Origin: Austwickia sp. TVS 96-490-7B
GTDB lineage: Bacteria; Actinomycetota; Actinomycetes; Actinomycetales; Dermatophilaceae
Direction of reading: 5' to 3'
Assembly: GCF_019331795.1 (NCBI RefSeq)
Contig: NZ_JAHPZL010000007.1
Span: forward strand, 276,597-340,596
DNA length: 64,000 nucleotides
Shown one piece after another: positions 37,209 through 46,319 of the stretch. The position numbers and the translations under genes were made by a program. Positions within the stretch are counted from its first letter, which is position 1. Each line of letters opens with the position of its first letter. Below the pieces are notes generated by a model. It did no database searches. It was not told where the DNA came from and was given only the letters and a program-made list of their open reading frames with translations.

Positions 37209-38081
37209 TCAGCTCACCGTGAGCAGCGCATCGCAGGCGCGGATGAGCCGGGCGCGAAGCTCAGCGCCGCGGCGAGCGATGTCCTGCTGCGCGGAAGCGA
37301 AGGCGGCGCGCCCCTCGTCGGTTTCCACCAGGATGGGCTGGATGCCCCAGGCGCGTACGTCGTACGGCGATCCGGCCATGTCCAGGCGCCGTGCGTCGTG
37401 GGCGAGGTCGAGGCAGTCCAAGGTCAGGCTGCTGGGGATGGCCGGGGCAAGCCGATAGGCCCATTGGTAGAGGTCCATGGTGGCGTGCAGGCAGCCGGGT
37501 TGTTCGTGGTCAATCTGGGTGTCTCGGCTGGGGTGCAGCGTGTTGAGGTCTCGGGCTGCCGGGGTGAAAAAACGGTAGGCGTCGACGTGACTGCACCGCA
37601 GCGTAGCGGCATCGACCACGGCGTCGGTGCCTTCTCGACCGAGCCGTAACGGCAACTGCTCATGACGCCGAGTGCTGGGGTCAGCGTGATAGACCATGGC
37701 CCATTCGTGGAGGCAGTAACAGCTGAATCGACCTGGCCGCGCGGCGGTCGCGGTGAGCAGGCCGTGGATGCGGTGCAGGAGATCGGCGCGATCACGCCGG
37801 AAGCTCTCCACGTCAACACTGGTGCCCTGATCATCGTGGTGGTAATGACGCCAGGTGCGACGTCCACGTGGGGCGTGGTCATCGAGGAGAAGAGTTCCGG
37901 CTCCGGGGTGCCAGCGTCGTAACTGCCCGGGACGAAGCGTGTAGTAGACCCACAAGAAGTCTTCGACGGGGTGGTGACGGCCGTGGTTCCTGCGGTCGAG
38001 ATGCCCAGCGGTCAGGGCGTCCACTCTCTGATGGTGGTCGCGCTCGCGGGAGCGCCAGTCGTCGTACCCGAGCTCATCCAC
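37209..38081 (-). CDS. Conserved actinobacterial protein, often labelled 3-methyladenine DNA glycosylase
   Basis: A 290-residue soluble protein rich in His, Arg and Asp. The start (RERDHHQRVDALTAGHLDRR) and HPVEDFLWVYYTLRPGQLRRWHPGAG match a conserved actinobacterial family that databases often call 3-methyladenine DNA glycosylase. I see no helix-hairpin-helix or other known glycosylase signature, so the function is unproven. Conserved FSCYCLHEWAMVY, LHPSRDTQIDHEQPGCLHATMDLYQWAY and VETDEGRAAFASAQ could form a metal- or nucleotide-binding pocket; that is inference. The start at 38081 places it divergent from the xanthine-dehydrogenase-type operon with ~195 bases between. Confidence 0.75.
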   Translation of the reverse strand: MDELGYDDWRSRERDHHQRVDALTAGHLDRRNHGRHHPVEDFLWVYYTLRPGQLRRWHPGAGTLLLDDHAPRGRRTWRHYHHDDQGTSVDVESFRRDRADLLHRIHGLLTATAARPGRFSCYCLHEWAMVYHADPSTRRHEQLPLRLGREGTDAVVDAATLRCSHVDAYRFFTPAARDLNTLHPSRDTQIDHEQPGCLHATMDLYQWAYRLAPAIPSSLTLDCLDLAHDARRLDMAGSPYDVRAWGIQPILVETDEGRAAFASAQQDIARRGAELRARLIRACDALLTVS

Positions 38082-38123
38082 GACAGGTCAGCCTACTGCT
38101 GGTGCCGTGTTGGTCCATTCGTC

Positions 38124-38162
38124 TTGAACTTCACGCGGAGTCAGCCATACTGTCAGGACAGT
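38124..38162 (+). promoter_or_regulatory. Putative promoter and operator of the molybdenum-hydroxylase operon
   Basis: TTGAAC (38124-38129) and CATACT (38146-38151) are spaced by 16 bases and resemble a vegetative promoter. A palindrome with perfect 6-base arms ACTGTC and GACAGT and a 2-base centre (38149-38162) overlaps the -10 and its downstream edge, where a repressor would block transcription. No regulator gene is adjacent. Confidence 0.45.
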
Positions 38163-38276
38163 TCCGTGGATCGTCGTTGGCATGGATAACCGGCGGTCCG
38201 CCCCGGTGGGGTGACAACCATGCGCTGGGCGGTTCGTCGGCCGTCCGGCAGCGGCAGCGGACATGGTGGAGGATCG

Positions 38277-39743
38277 ATGACGCAACTCCAGATCACTGTC
38301 GACGGCATCACGCACCACGCCGAGGTCGGCCCACACACCACTCTGTTGGAATGGCTCCGCGACACGGGCCTCATCCAGGTGAAGGAAGGGTGCGCCGAGG
38401 GCGAGTGCGGGGCCTGTGCCGTTCTGAGGGTCCGACCGGATGGGCGAGGCAGTCGCTTGGAGGCGATCAACGCCTGCCTGACCTATATCGCGGCGCTGGA
38501 CGGCACGGAGGTGGTCACCACAGCTGGGCTGGGCGACCCTGAGCGTCCCCACCCAGTCCACGATGCCATGGCTCGTGGTGGTGCCAGCCAGTGCGGTTTT
38601 TGCACACCAGGATTCGTCACCAGTCTTGCCGGTGAGTATTACCGACCTGACCGCAGTGCTGGACAGCACCACCATGCCAATGGCGTGGATCTGCACGCTC
38701 TGAGTGGCAACCTCTGCCGCTGCACCGGATACCGGCCCATCGTGGAGGCTGCCCGCTCGATGGGCTTTCCAGAACCCGACGATATCTGGATTGCGCGACT
38801 GCGTCGGTTGACCAACCCTGCCCGTCCGACCTGGGTGGATGGTCCAGACGGGGAACTGGTCCGGCCGGCTTCGTTGGCCGAGGCTCTGCACCTGTTGGGG
38901 TCTCGTGCTGGGGCGGTCCCGTTGGCTGGGGGGACTGATCTGGCGGTCGCTCGAAACGTGCGTGATGAACGGCCCGCGTGCCTGGTTGCGGTAGACGCGC
39001 TCCCGGAGCTACGGACTCTGCGGGTGGGCACTGATCACATAGAGATCGGGGCCGCTTTGACCATCGATGAGGTGTCCCGTGGCTTGAACGGCGCAGTCCC
39101 GCTCCTGGATGCGCTATTCCCTCAATTCGCTAGCCCGCTGGTACGCCGCTCCGCGACCATCGGCGGCAACCTCGGCACAGCTTCTCCCATCGGGGACTGT
39201 GCACCAGCGTTGCTAGCTTTGCGGGCACGCGTGGTATTGAGCAGCCTCGATCGTGATGATCCGGGCCGTGAACCGATTGACCGGGAGGTTGATCTGGCGT
39301 CGTACTTCACCGGGTATCGCCAGACAGTACGACGACCCGATGAGTTGATCCGCGCTATTCGGATACCGCTGCCATTGGCCCCGCAGGTCGCCTTCCACAA
39401 AATCGCGCACCGGCGGCAGGACGATATCTCCAGTGTGGCGGTGGCCTTTGCTCTGGATATTGGTCCGGCTCCGGGCGAAGGGGCAGGGCCAGACATCGTC
39501 CGGGCGGTGACCATCGGCCTCGGCGGGATTGCAGCCACCCCATTACGTGCTCTGGCCTGTGAAGAAGCATTAATCGGCCGGGACTGGACACCGGAAACCG
39601 TGCGACATGCTGCCGCGATCCTCGCCGCCACCGGCACCCCGATGAGCGACGTACGAGCCTCGGCGGCGTACCGAGTGGCGATGCTGGAACAGTCGTTGCT
39701 GCGGTTGGAAGCCGATCTGACCGAACAGGAGGTGGCCCGGTGA
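38277..39743 (+). CDS. Xanthine-dehydrogenase-type small subunit ([2Fe-2S] and FAD domains)
   Basis: A 488-residue electron-transfer subunit equivalent to XdhA. The N-terminal plant-type [2Fe-2S] domain has CAEGECGACAVLRV. The second, helical [2Fe-2S] domain has GASQCGFCTPGFV and GNLCRCTGYRPIVEA. The FAD domain carries PLAGGTDLAVARN and SATIGGNLGTASPIGDCAPA. ATG at 38277 with GGAGG five bases upstream is clear, although the frame opens earlier. It overlaps the large-subunit gene by 4 bases. The substrate is most likely a purine (xanthine/hypoxanthine), but other aromatic heterocycles or aldehydes are possible. No XdhC-type cofactor-insertion gene is in the window. Confidence 0.93.
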   Translation: MTQLQITVDGITHHAEVGPHTTLLEWLRDTGLIQVKEGCAEGECGACAVLRVRPDGRGSRLEAINACLTYIAALDGTEVVTTAGLGDPERPHPVHDAMARGGASQCGFCTPGFVTSLAGEYYRPDRSAGQHHHANGVDLHALSGNLCRCTGYRPIVEAARSMGFPEPDDIWIARLRRLTNPARPTWVDGPDGELVRPASLAEALHLLGSRAGAVPLAGGTDLAVARNVRDERPACLVAVDALPELRTLRVGTDHIEIGAALTIDEVSRGLNGAVPLLDALFPQFASPLVRRSATIGGNLGTASPIGDCAPALLALRARVVLSSLDRDDPGREPIDREVDLASYFTGYRQTVRRPDELIRAIRIPLPLAPQVAFHKIAHRRQDDISSVAVAFALDIGPAPGEGAGPDIVRAVTIGLGGIAATPLRALACEEALIGRDWTPETVRHAAAILAATGTPMSDVRASAAYRVAMLEQSLLRLEADLTEQEVAR

Positions 39744-42103
39744 GTGACCTGGCCGAGCGCCCCGAGGGTGGCCCCGTGGGGTTGCCCGTCACCCATATCG
39801 ACGCCATGGGTCATGTCACCGGGACAGCGTTATTTACCGACGACATGAGTGGTCGGTTCCCGGGGATGCTGCACGCCTACCCCGTACAGGTGAACCAGGC
39901 GCATGCCCGAGTGATCCGGATGGAGCTGTCCGCAGCGCTGGCCAGTCCCGGCGTGGTCCGAGTCTTGACCGCAGCGGACGTTCCGGGAGTCAACGACTCC
40001 GGGGTCCGTCATGACGAGCCATTGTTTCCCTCTGAAGTGATGTTTTACGGGCAATGCGTGGCCTGGGTGCTGGCGGAGAGCCGACAGCAGGCTCGTCAGG
40101 CTGCTCGCCGGGTGGTGGTCGAGGTTGAACCATTGCCTGCGGTGGTCACCATTGAGGAGGCGCTGGCAGCACAGAGTTTTCTGGGGGGCCGACCGGTGTT
40201 ACGTCGGGGCGATCCGCACGAAGCCCTGGCCAGCGCAGCCCATGTCTTCTCTGGGCGGACCGAGATCGGCGGGCAGGAGCACATCTATCTCGAGACCCAG
40301 GTTGCCGTGGCCGTGGTCGATGAGTCTGGTCAGGTGCTGATCCATTCCAGCACGCAACATCCGACCGAGACGCAGGAGATCGCTGCGCATGTGTTGGGTC
40401 TGCCATCGCACGCGATCACGGTGCAATGTCTGCGGATGGGTGGGGGATTTGGCGGCAAGGAATTCCAGCCGCATGGTTATGCCGCGGTGGCAGCTTTGGG
40501 GGCGGTGCTGACCGGACGGGCCGTCCAGGTCCGGTTGGATCGCCAGTTGGATATGTCGATGACGGGGAAACGGCATCCATTCTTGGCCGAGTGGACGGCA
40601 GGGTTCGATAACGAGGGGCACGTGGTCGCTGTGGTGGCCACGATGACTGCTGACGGCGGATGGAGTTTGGATCTGTCGGAGCCAGTGCTAGCGCGGGCGT
40701 TGTGCCATGTGGATAACGCCTACTTTCTGCCGCATGTGGAGGTGACCGGGCAGATCGTGCAGACCCATAAGACCTCGCAGACAGCCTTCCGTGGCTTCGG
40801 CGGCCCGCAGGGGATGATCCTCATCGAGGATGTGATGGGTCGGTGCGCTCCACAGTTGGGGTGGTCCCCGGAGGCGCTGCGTCGGCGCAACATGTACGCC
40901 GAGGGGCAGTGCACCCCCTACGGGCAACTGGTGCGTCATCCAGAACGTATGCGGGACATCTGGGACCAATTAGCGCAGCGCTGCGCATATGCGGAGAGGT
41001 CCCGGCAGATTGAGGAGTTCAACGCCTCTCATCCGCACCGCCGACGAGCATTGGCAATGACCCCTCAGAAGTTTGGGATTTCGTTTAATTTCACCCCGTT
41101 CAATCAGGCCGGTGCGCTGGTCCAGGTCTATCGGGACGGGTCGGTGTTGATCAGCCATGGTGGCTGTGAGATGGGTCAGGGGCTGCACACCAAGATGGTG
41201 CAGATCGCCGCGTCAGCGTTGGGGGTGCCGTTGACGGCGGTGCGTCTCGCTCCTACCCGAACGGACAAGGTGCCGAACACGTCGGCGACCGCGGCGTCCA
41301 GTGGTGCGGATTTGAATGGTGCTGCGGTCAAAGACGCCTGTGATCAGATTCGGGAGCGATTAGCGCCGGTGGCGGCGCGCCTGTTGGCGGGTGACGATGC
41401 GGCTCTGGTGCCGTCGGCGAGTGTGCAGTTCAGGCAGGGGCGGGTCTCCTTGACGGGCACCGACCATCGAGAGTTGTCCTTCGCCGACGTGGTGGGGCAG
41501 GCCTATCTGCAGCGGGTCCAGTTGTGGGCGGCGGGTTTTTATCGCACGGAGGGTTTGCACTGGGATCAGAACACGATGACGGGGTCGCCGTTCAAATATT
41601 TCAGTTATGGCGCGGCGTGTTCGGAGGTGGAAGTGGATGGATTCACCGGGGCCTGTCGGGTGCTGCGGGTGGACATCCTGCATGACGTGGGTGATTCATT
41701 GTCTCCGTTGATTGATCGTGGGCAGATCGAAGGTGGGTTTATTCAGGGGATGGGGTGGATGACCATGGAGCGGTTGTGCTGGGACGAGAGCGACGGGCCG
41801 GGGCGGGGCAGGTTGGCGTCCGCGGGGTTGAGCATCTACAAGGTGCCCAGCATCGGTGACCTTCCGGAACAGTTCACGGTGGAGTTGGTGGACCGCGCCA
41901 CGGAGACCGGAGTGGTGTATGGATCGAAAGCGATCGGTGAACCGCCGTTGACCTTGGCGATCAGCGTACGGGAGGCGATCCGGCAGGCGTGTGCAGCGTT
42001 TGGGCCGTTGGGTCGGGATCAGCCGCTGGCGTTGCCAGCGACCCCGGAGGCCACCTTTGAGGCGCTATCTCAGGCTCGGCGCGCGGCGGTGGTGACCTGC
42101 TGA
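39740..42103 (+). CDS. Xanthine-dehydrogenase-type molybdopterin-binding large subunit
   Basis: A 787-residue catalytic subunit equivalent to XdhB. The N-terminal a/b hammerhead domain (DAMGHVTGTALFTDDM) is followed by the molybdopterin domains with MGGGFGGKEFQPHGYAA, TAFRGFGGPQGM and GGCEMGQGLHTKM. The conserved catalytic Glu lies in YGSKAIGEPPLTLA near the C-terminus. All are intact, so an active hydroxylase is expected. The GTG start overlaps the preceding stop (GTGA), with AGGAGG upstream. Together with the small subunit it forms a heterodimer in the cytoplasm. The gene ends 98 bases before the FAH-family hydrolase. Confidence 0.93.
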   Translation: MSDLAERPEGGPVGLPVTHIDAMGHVTGTALFTDDMSGRFPGMLHAYPVQVNQAHARVIRMELSAALASPGVVRVLTAADVPGVNDSGVRHDEPLFPSEVMFYGQCVAWVLAESRQQARQAARRVVVEVEPLPAVVTIEEALAAQSFLGGRPVLRRGDPHEALASAAHVFSGRTEIGGQEHIYLETQVAVAVVDESGQVLIHSSTQHPTETQEIAAHVLGLPSHAITVQCLRMGGGFGGKEFQPHGYAAVAALGAVLTGRAVQVRLDRQLDMSMTGKRHPFLAEWTAGFDNEGHVVAVVATMTADGGWSLDLSEPVLARALCHVDNAYFLPHVEVTGQIVQTHKTSQTAFRGFGGPQGMILIEDVMGRCAPQLGWSPEALRRRNMYAEGQCTPYGQLVRHPERMRDIWDQLAQRCAYAERSRQIEEFNASHPHRRRALAMTPQKFGISFNFTPFNQAGALVQVYRDGSVLISHGGCEMGQGLHTKMVQIAASALGVPLTAVRLAPTRTDKVPNTSATAASSGADLNGAAVKDACDQIRERLAPVAARLLAGDDAALVPSASVQFRQGRVSLTGTDHRELSFADVVGQAYLQRVQLWAAGFYRTEGLHWDQNTMTGSPFKYFSYGAACSEVEVDGFTGACRVLRVDILHDVGDSLSPLIDRGQIEGGFIQGMGWMTMERLCWDESDGPGRGRLASAGLSIYKVPSIGDLPEQFTVELVDRATETGVVYGSKAIGEPPLTLAISVREAIRQACAAFGPLGRDQPLALPATPEATFEALSQARRAAVVTC

Positions 42104-42201
42104 GCGACCGTGGGTGCGTCTGCGTGGGCGGAAGGTTCGACTAACGTGCTGGACGGACAGCGATGGCTGGCGTGCCTGCGCCGGTCGGAGGAGGAAAGCC
42201 C

Positions 42202-42981
42202 ATGAAGATCGCCCGATATGTCGTCGACGATGAACCTTCGTACGGCGTGGTGATGAGTGAGGACGGTGAGCCCACGTGGATTGCCCAAGTGGGTGGCGAC
42301 CCGCTGTATTCGAAGGTGACGGCCACGGGGGTGCGGCATGAGTTGTCGCAGGTGCGTTTGTTGGCTCCGGTGATCCCCCGGAGCAAAGTCATCGGGGTGG
42401 GACGCAATTATGTGGCGCACGCCGCTGAGATGGGGGCGCAGGCGCCGAGCGAGCCGTTGTTGTTCCTGGTGCCCAACACCGCGGTGTGTGGTCCGGACGA
42501 TCCGGTCGTGATCCCTGATTTTGCCCATGAGGTGCACTATGAGGGAGAGCTGGCCGTCGTGATAGGCCGGATGTGTAAGGACGTCCCGGTGGATCAGGTG
42601 CCTGCGGTGATCTTCGGGTATACCTGCGCTAACGACGTGACTGCTCGGGATCTGCAGGCCGGAGACGGGCAGTGGGCGCGGGCCAAGGGATGCGACACCT
42701 TCTGTCCGTTGGGGCCGTGGATCGAAACGGAAGTGGACCCGGCTGACCTTGAACTCCGCACGCGCCTGGAGGGGCGGACCGTCCAAGAGGATACGACGGC
42801 GTCGATGGTGCATTCAGTAGCGCAGATCGTCTCGTACGTCTCTCGGGCCTTTACGTTGTTGCCTGGTGACGTGATTTTGACTGGAACTCCGCAGGGCGTA
42901 GGGCCGGTGGCTGCGGGTCAGCGCGTTGAGGTGGATATCGAAGGGATCGGCACCTTGGCTAATCCGTTTGTCCGTCGCTGA
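42202..42981 (+). CDS. Fumarylacetoacetate hydrolase (FAH) family protein
   Basis: A 259-residue FAH-family protein. Motifs are KVIGVGRNYVAHAAEMG, the metal ligands in HEVHYEGELAVVIGR and GYTCANDVTARDLQ, KGCDTFCPLGPWI, and TGTPQGVGPVAAGQRVEVDIEGIG. Members act as acylpyruvate hydrolases, oxaloacetate decarboxylases or isomerases; sequence does not decide among them. GGAGGAGG precedes ATG 42202. It sits directly upstream of gltX (36 bases), an order common in actinobacteria, so it is probably independent of the molybdenum hydroxylase despite the shared direction. Confidence 0.9.
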   Translation: MKIARYVVDDEPSYGVVMSEDGEPTWIAQVGGDPLYSKVTATGVRHELSQVRLLAPVIPRSKVIGVGRNYVAHAAEMGAQAPSEPLLFLVPNTAVCGPDDPVVIPDFAHEVHYEGELAVVIGRMCKDVPVDQVPAVIFGYTCANDVTARDLQAGDGQWARAKGCDTFCPLGPWIETEVDPADLELRTRLEGRTVQEDTTASMVHSVAQIVSYVSRAFTLLPGDVILTGTPQGVGPVAAGQRVEVDIEGIGTLANPFVRR

Positions 42982-43017
42982 GCAGGTGTGGTGGGGGTCG
43001 CTAGGCTGGGAGTCATC

Positions 43018-44565
43018 ATGAGCAGCGCATCCTTCTCCAGTCCTGTGGTCCCTCGTCTTCGTGTGGCGCCGTCGCCGACCGGTGATCCCCATGTGGGGAC
43101 GGCGTACATGGCCTTGTTCAACCTGGCCTTCGCTCGACAACAGCAGGGGGTTTTCCTGCTGCGGGTGGAGGACACCGATCGGACCCGGTTCCGGGCCGAT
43201 TCGGAGCAGCAGTTGTATGACACCTTGTCGTGGCTGGGCTTGGACTGGGACGAGGGACCGGATCGGGGCGGTCCGTTCGCGCCATACCGACAGAGCGAGC
43301 GGTTGACGACGTACCAGCCGTACGTCGAGAAGCTGATCGCGCAGGGGCATGCATACCACTGCTGGTGTAGCCCGGAGCGATTGTCTGCGATGCGGGAGGA
43401 GCAGCAACGTTCTAAGTCGCCAGTGACGGGGTATGACCGGCTGTGTTATGGAATGACTCGCGAGGAACGCGCCACACTTCCTGGCTTCCAGGAGACACCG
43501 GTCGTGCGGATGCTGATTCCAGATGAGGTCCCGTTGACCTTCACTGATCTGATCCGAGGGACGGTCCAGGCGCCGCGACCAGACGATCAGGTGATCCTCA
43601 AGGCGGATGGTTTCCCGACGTATCACCTGGCGGTCGTGGTCGATGATCACGAGATGGGCGTCACTCATGTGGTGCGGGGCGAGGAATGGATCAGCTCCAC
43701 CCCGAAACATCTGTTGCTGTATCGCTGGTTGGGTCTCACCCCGCCGGTGTTTGCGCACATGCCGTTGTTGCGCAATACCGACAAATCCAAGATTTCCAAA
43801 CGGAAGAACCCAGCCGCCCGATTGACCTGGTTTCGTGAGCGTGGCTATTTGCCAGAAGCTTTGGTGAACTTCCTGGCGCTGCTGGCTTACCCGCCGGCCA
43901 AGGATGCCGACGGCAAGGACGTAGAAATCTTCTCTCTCGATGAATTCAGCCGTGACTTTGATTGGTCCAAAGTCAACCCAGTGGGCCCGATCTTCGACCT
44001 GGGTAAACTGGACTGGCTCAACGGCATGTATGTGCGGGATCTGAGCGTCGAAGAACTCACCGCCAGGCTGATTCCCTACCTTCAGGCTGACGGTCTCTTC
44101 GGGCCCTCACCCAGCCTGGGTGAGGTAGCTCGACTGAAGAGCCTCGCCGCCCTCATCCAACCCCGACTGGTGACACTGGCCGATGCTCCGGACCAACTCC
44201 GACCGTTCTTCGTGCCCGATGCAGACCTAGTAGTCGAGGACGACGCACGCGCGTCGCTGACAGCCAAGAACGCCCCGGACCCCGCCGGAGTGCTCGACGC
44301 TGCGATCGAGGCATTGACGGCCCTCCCCGACGACGAGAACGTAGATCTGGGCCAGGTGCAGGGCAGCTGGACTCATGACCGCATCGAAGAAACACTGCGT
44401 GCGGCGCTGGTCACTGGGCTAGGACTCAAGCCAAAATTCGCCTTCGGCCCGCTACGGGTAGCGGTGTCCGGGCGGCGGGTATCTCCACCGCTGTTTGAAT
44501 CGATGGAGGTACTCGGCCGAGGAGCCACCCTCCGCCGGTTGCAGGCGCTGCGCACGACGTGCTGA
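43018..44565 (+). CDS. gltX: Glutamyl-tRNA synthetase
   Basis: A 515-residue class I synthetase charging tRNA-Glu. The HIGH-like motif is VAPSPTGDPHVGTAYMALFN; the KMSKS-like motif is DKSKISKRK. The catalytic and anticodon-binding domains are of normal length. ATG at 43018 is the family-like start (MSSASFSSPVVPRLRVAPSP). It faces glnS, encoded tail-to-tail. Because a separate glutaminyl-tRNA synthetase is present, this enzyme can be discriminating for tRNA-Glu, but that is inference. Confidence 0.97.
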   Translation: MSSASFSSPVVPRLRVAPSPTGDPHVGTAYMALFNLAFARQQQGVFLLRVEDTDRTRFRADSEQQLYDTLSWLGLDWDEGPDRGGPFAPYRQSERLTTYQPYVEKLIAQGHAYHCWCSPERLSAMREEQQRSKSPVTGYDRLCYGMTREERATLPGFQETPVVRMLIPDEVPLTFTDLIRGTVQAPRPDDQVILKADGFPTYHLAVVVDDHEMGVTHVVRGEEWISSTPKHLLLYRWLGLTPPVFAHMPLLRNTDKSKISKRKNPAARLTWFRERGYLPEALVNFLALLAYPPAKDADGKDVEIFSLDEFSRDFDWSKVNPVGPIFDLGKLDWLNGMYVRDLSVEELTARLIPYLQADGLFGPSPSLGEVARLKSLAALIQPRLVTLADAPDQLRPFFVPDADLVVEDDARASLTAKNAPDPAGVLDAAIEALTALPDDENVDLGQVQGSWTHDRIEETLRAALVTGLGLKPKFAFGPLRVAVSGRRVSPPLFESMEVLGRGATLRRLQALRTTC

Positions 44566-44581
44566 TCGGCTAGGAGCTTTC

Positions 44582-44614
44582 CGCTGACCCGCAGGGCCGC
44601 CCTGCGGGTCAGCG
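44582..44614. terminator. Perfect 14-bp hairpin between gltX and glnS
   Basis: Perfect 14-base arms (44582-44595 and 44601-44614) surround a 5-base loop in the 56-base gap between the convergent gltX and glnS stops. It has no U-tract and probably serves both genes. Confidence 0.9.
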
Positions 44615-44621
44615 CGGAAGG

Positions 44622-46319
44622 TCAGGCGCGTTGAGCCTTTTTCTGGATCGCCGCCCATTCGTCCTTCAAACCCACCGTGCGGTGGAACAGCAGGGGCTGC
44701 TGCGGATCCAAGGCGAAATAACCGAGCCGCTCAAACTGGACCACTACGCCAGGTGCGGTCTCAGCCAAGGCGGGTTCAGCCTTGCACTCGGTGAGCACGA
44801 TCTTGCTGTGTGGGTCGATGTCATCCATCACGTTCCCCGTGCGCTCGCCAGGGATCGGGTGGGTGAAGAGTCGTTCGTAGAGAGCCACTGACGCGTCAGC
44901 CGCATGGGGGGCGGACACCCAATGCATGGTCGATTTCACTTTTCGCCCATCAGGGGCGGTCCCGCCACGGGAGTCCGGATCGTACGACGCGCGCACTTCA
45001 ACAACCTGTCCCTCGTCATCCTTGATGACCTCGGTGCAGGTGACTAGGTAGGCCCCCCGAAGTCGAACTTCGCGTCCGGGGGAGAGCCGGAAGAATTTCG
45101 GCGGGGGAACCTCGGCGAAGTCGTCCTGTTCGATCCATAGTTCACCGGTGAACGGGACCTGTCGGACGCCATCAGCCTCGTTTTCGGGGTTGTTAGCGAC
45201 CTCAAACCACTCGACCACCGGGCTGCCATCGGCCTGACGTGGCCATCCTTCGAGCACCAGCTTGAGAGGTCGAAGCACGGCCATCCTGCGTTGGCTGCTG
45301 GTGTTGAGTTCCCGGCGGACGAAGGACTCGAGTAGCTCGATGTCGTGGCGACTGTTGGTGCGAGTCAGCCCCACATATGAGCAGAAGTCCCGGATCGCTG
45401 GGGCGGGATAGCCGCGACGCCGCATCCCCGCGACAGTAGGCATGCGCGGGTCATCCCATCCATCGACGGTTCCGCTGGTGACTAACTGCAGCATGGTGCG
45501 CTTACTGGTGATCAGGTAGGTGACGGCGAGGCGTGCGAACTCGGTCTGCCGAGGTGCCGGGCCCTCCAACGGGAGCTGCGCGAGGAACCAGTCGTACAAG
45601 GGACGATGGCTGTCGAACTCCAGGGTGCACAGCGAGTGGGTCACACCTTCGATGGCGTCGGATTGGCCGTGGGCCCAGTCGTACGTCGGGTAAAGACACC
45701 ATGTGTCGCCGGTGCGGTGGTGATGAGCATGCCGGATGCGATACATGATCGGGTCACGCATCTGCATGTTCTCGTGCTGCATATCGATCTTGGCGCGCAG
45801 CACACGGGACCCATCAGGGAACGCGCCGTGGCGCATCTGACGGAAGAGATCGAGGTTCTCTTCGACGGAACGATCCCGATAGGGACTGTCAATGCCTGGC
45901 TTGCCAAAACCTCCGCGTTGCGCGGAGATGGTTTCGGGGTCCTGATCATCGACGTACGCCTTGCCCTGTTGGATCAGGTATTCGGCCCAGGTGTAGAGCT
46001 GTTCGAAGTAGTCAGAGGCGAAGAGCACCGGTTGCGGTGGGGGAAAACCAAGCCAACTAATGTCTTGGATGATGGAGTCGACGTACTCGGTGTCCTCGGT
46101 GTCGGGGTTGGTGTCGTCAAACCGCAGGAAGCAGGAGCCGCCGAACTCCTGGGCAATACCGAAGTCGGCGCAGATCGCCTTGGCGTGCCCAATGTGCAGG
46201 TAGCCGTTCGGTTCAGGAGGGAACCGGGTTTGGACGCGACCACCGAAGGTCTGGGCCTGGTTGTCGCGACGGATCTGCTCGCGAACGAAATCGCCTGCCG
46301 GGGCCCCTGTCTCGCTCAT
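44622..46319 (-). CDS. glnS: Glutaminyl-tRNA synthetase
   Basis: A 565-residue class I GlnRS that charges tRNA-Gln directly. The start of the catalytic core is TRFPPEPNGYLHIGHAKAI with an exact HIGH signature, followed by GGSCFLRFDDTNPDTEDTEY. The GlnRS-specific VDGWDDPRMPTVAGMRRRGY lies near 260-280. The KMSKS-equivalent is ITSKR rather than the usual MSKR/LSKR. The C-terminal anticodon-binding beta-barrels are complete (HWVSAPHAADASVALYERLF). The length equals that of the proteobacterial enzyme. Actinobacteria mostly lack glnS and use GatCAB, so this gene points to lateral acquisition in an ancestor. It lies tail-to-tail with gltX and near tRNA-Gln and tRNA-Glu. Confidence 0.96.
   Translation of the reverse strand: MSETGAPAGDFVREQIRRDNQAQTFGGRVQTRFPPEPNGYLHIGHAKAICADFGIAQEFGGSCFLRFDDTNPDTEDTEYVDSIIQDISWLGFPPPQPVLFASDYFEQLYTWAEYLIQQGKAYVDDQDPETISAQRGGFGKPGIDSPYRDRSVEENLDLFRQMRHGAFPDGSRVLRAKIDMQHENMQMRDPIMYRIRHAHHHRTGDTWCLYPTYDWAHGQSDAIEGVTHSLCTLEFDSHRPLYDWFLAQLPLEGPAPRQTEFARLAVTYLITSKRTMLQLVTSGTVDGWDDPRMPTVAGMRRRGYPAPAIRDFCSYVGLTRTNSRHDIELLESFVRRELNTSSQRRMAVLRPLKLVLEGWPRQADGSPVVEWFEVANNPENEADGVRQVPFTGELWIEQDDFAEVPPPKFFRLSPGREVRLRGAYLVTCTEVIKDDEGQVVEVRASYDPDSRGGTAPDGRKVKSTMHWVSAPHAADASVALYERLFTHPIPGERTGNVMDDIDPHSKIVLTECKAEPALAETAPGVVVQFERLGYFALDPQQPLLFHRTVGLKDEWAAIQKKAQRA

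Noticed and set aside
37209-38081. Firm assignment as 3-methyladenine DNA glycosylase
   Set aside because: No recognised glycosylase motif is visible; the label is a database habit for this family, so only the conserved family is claimed.
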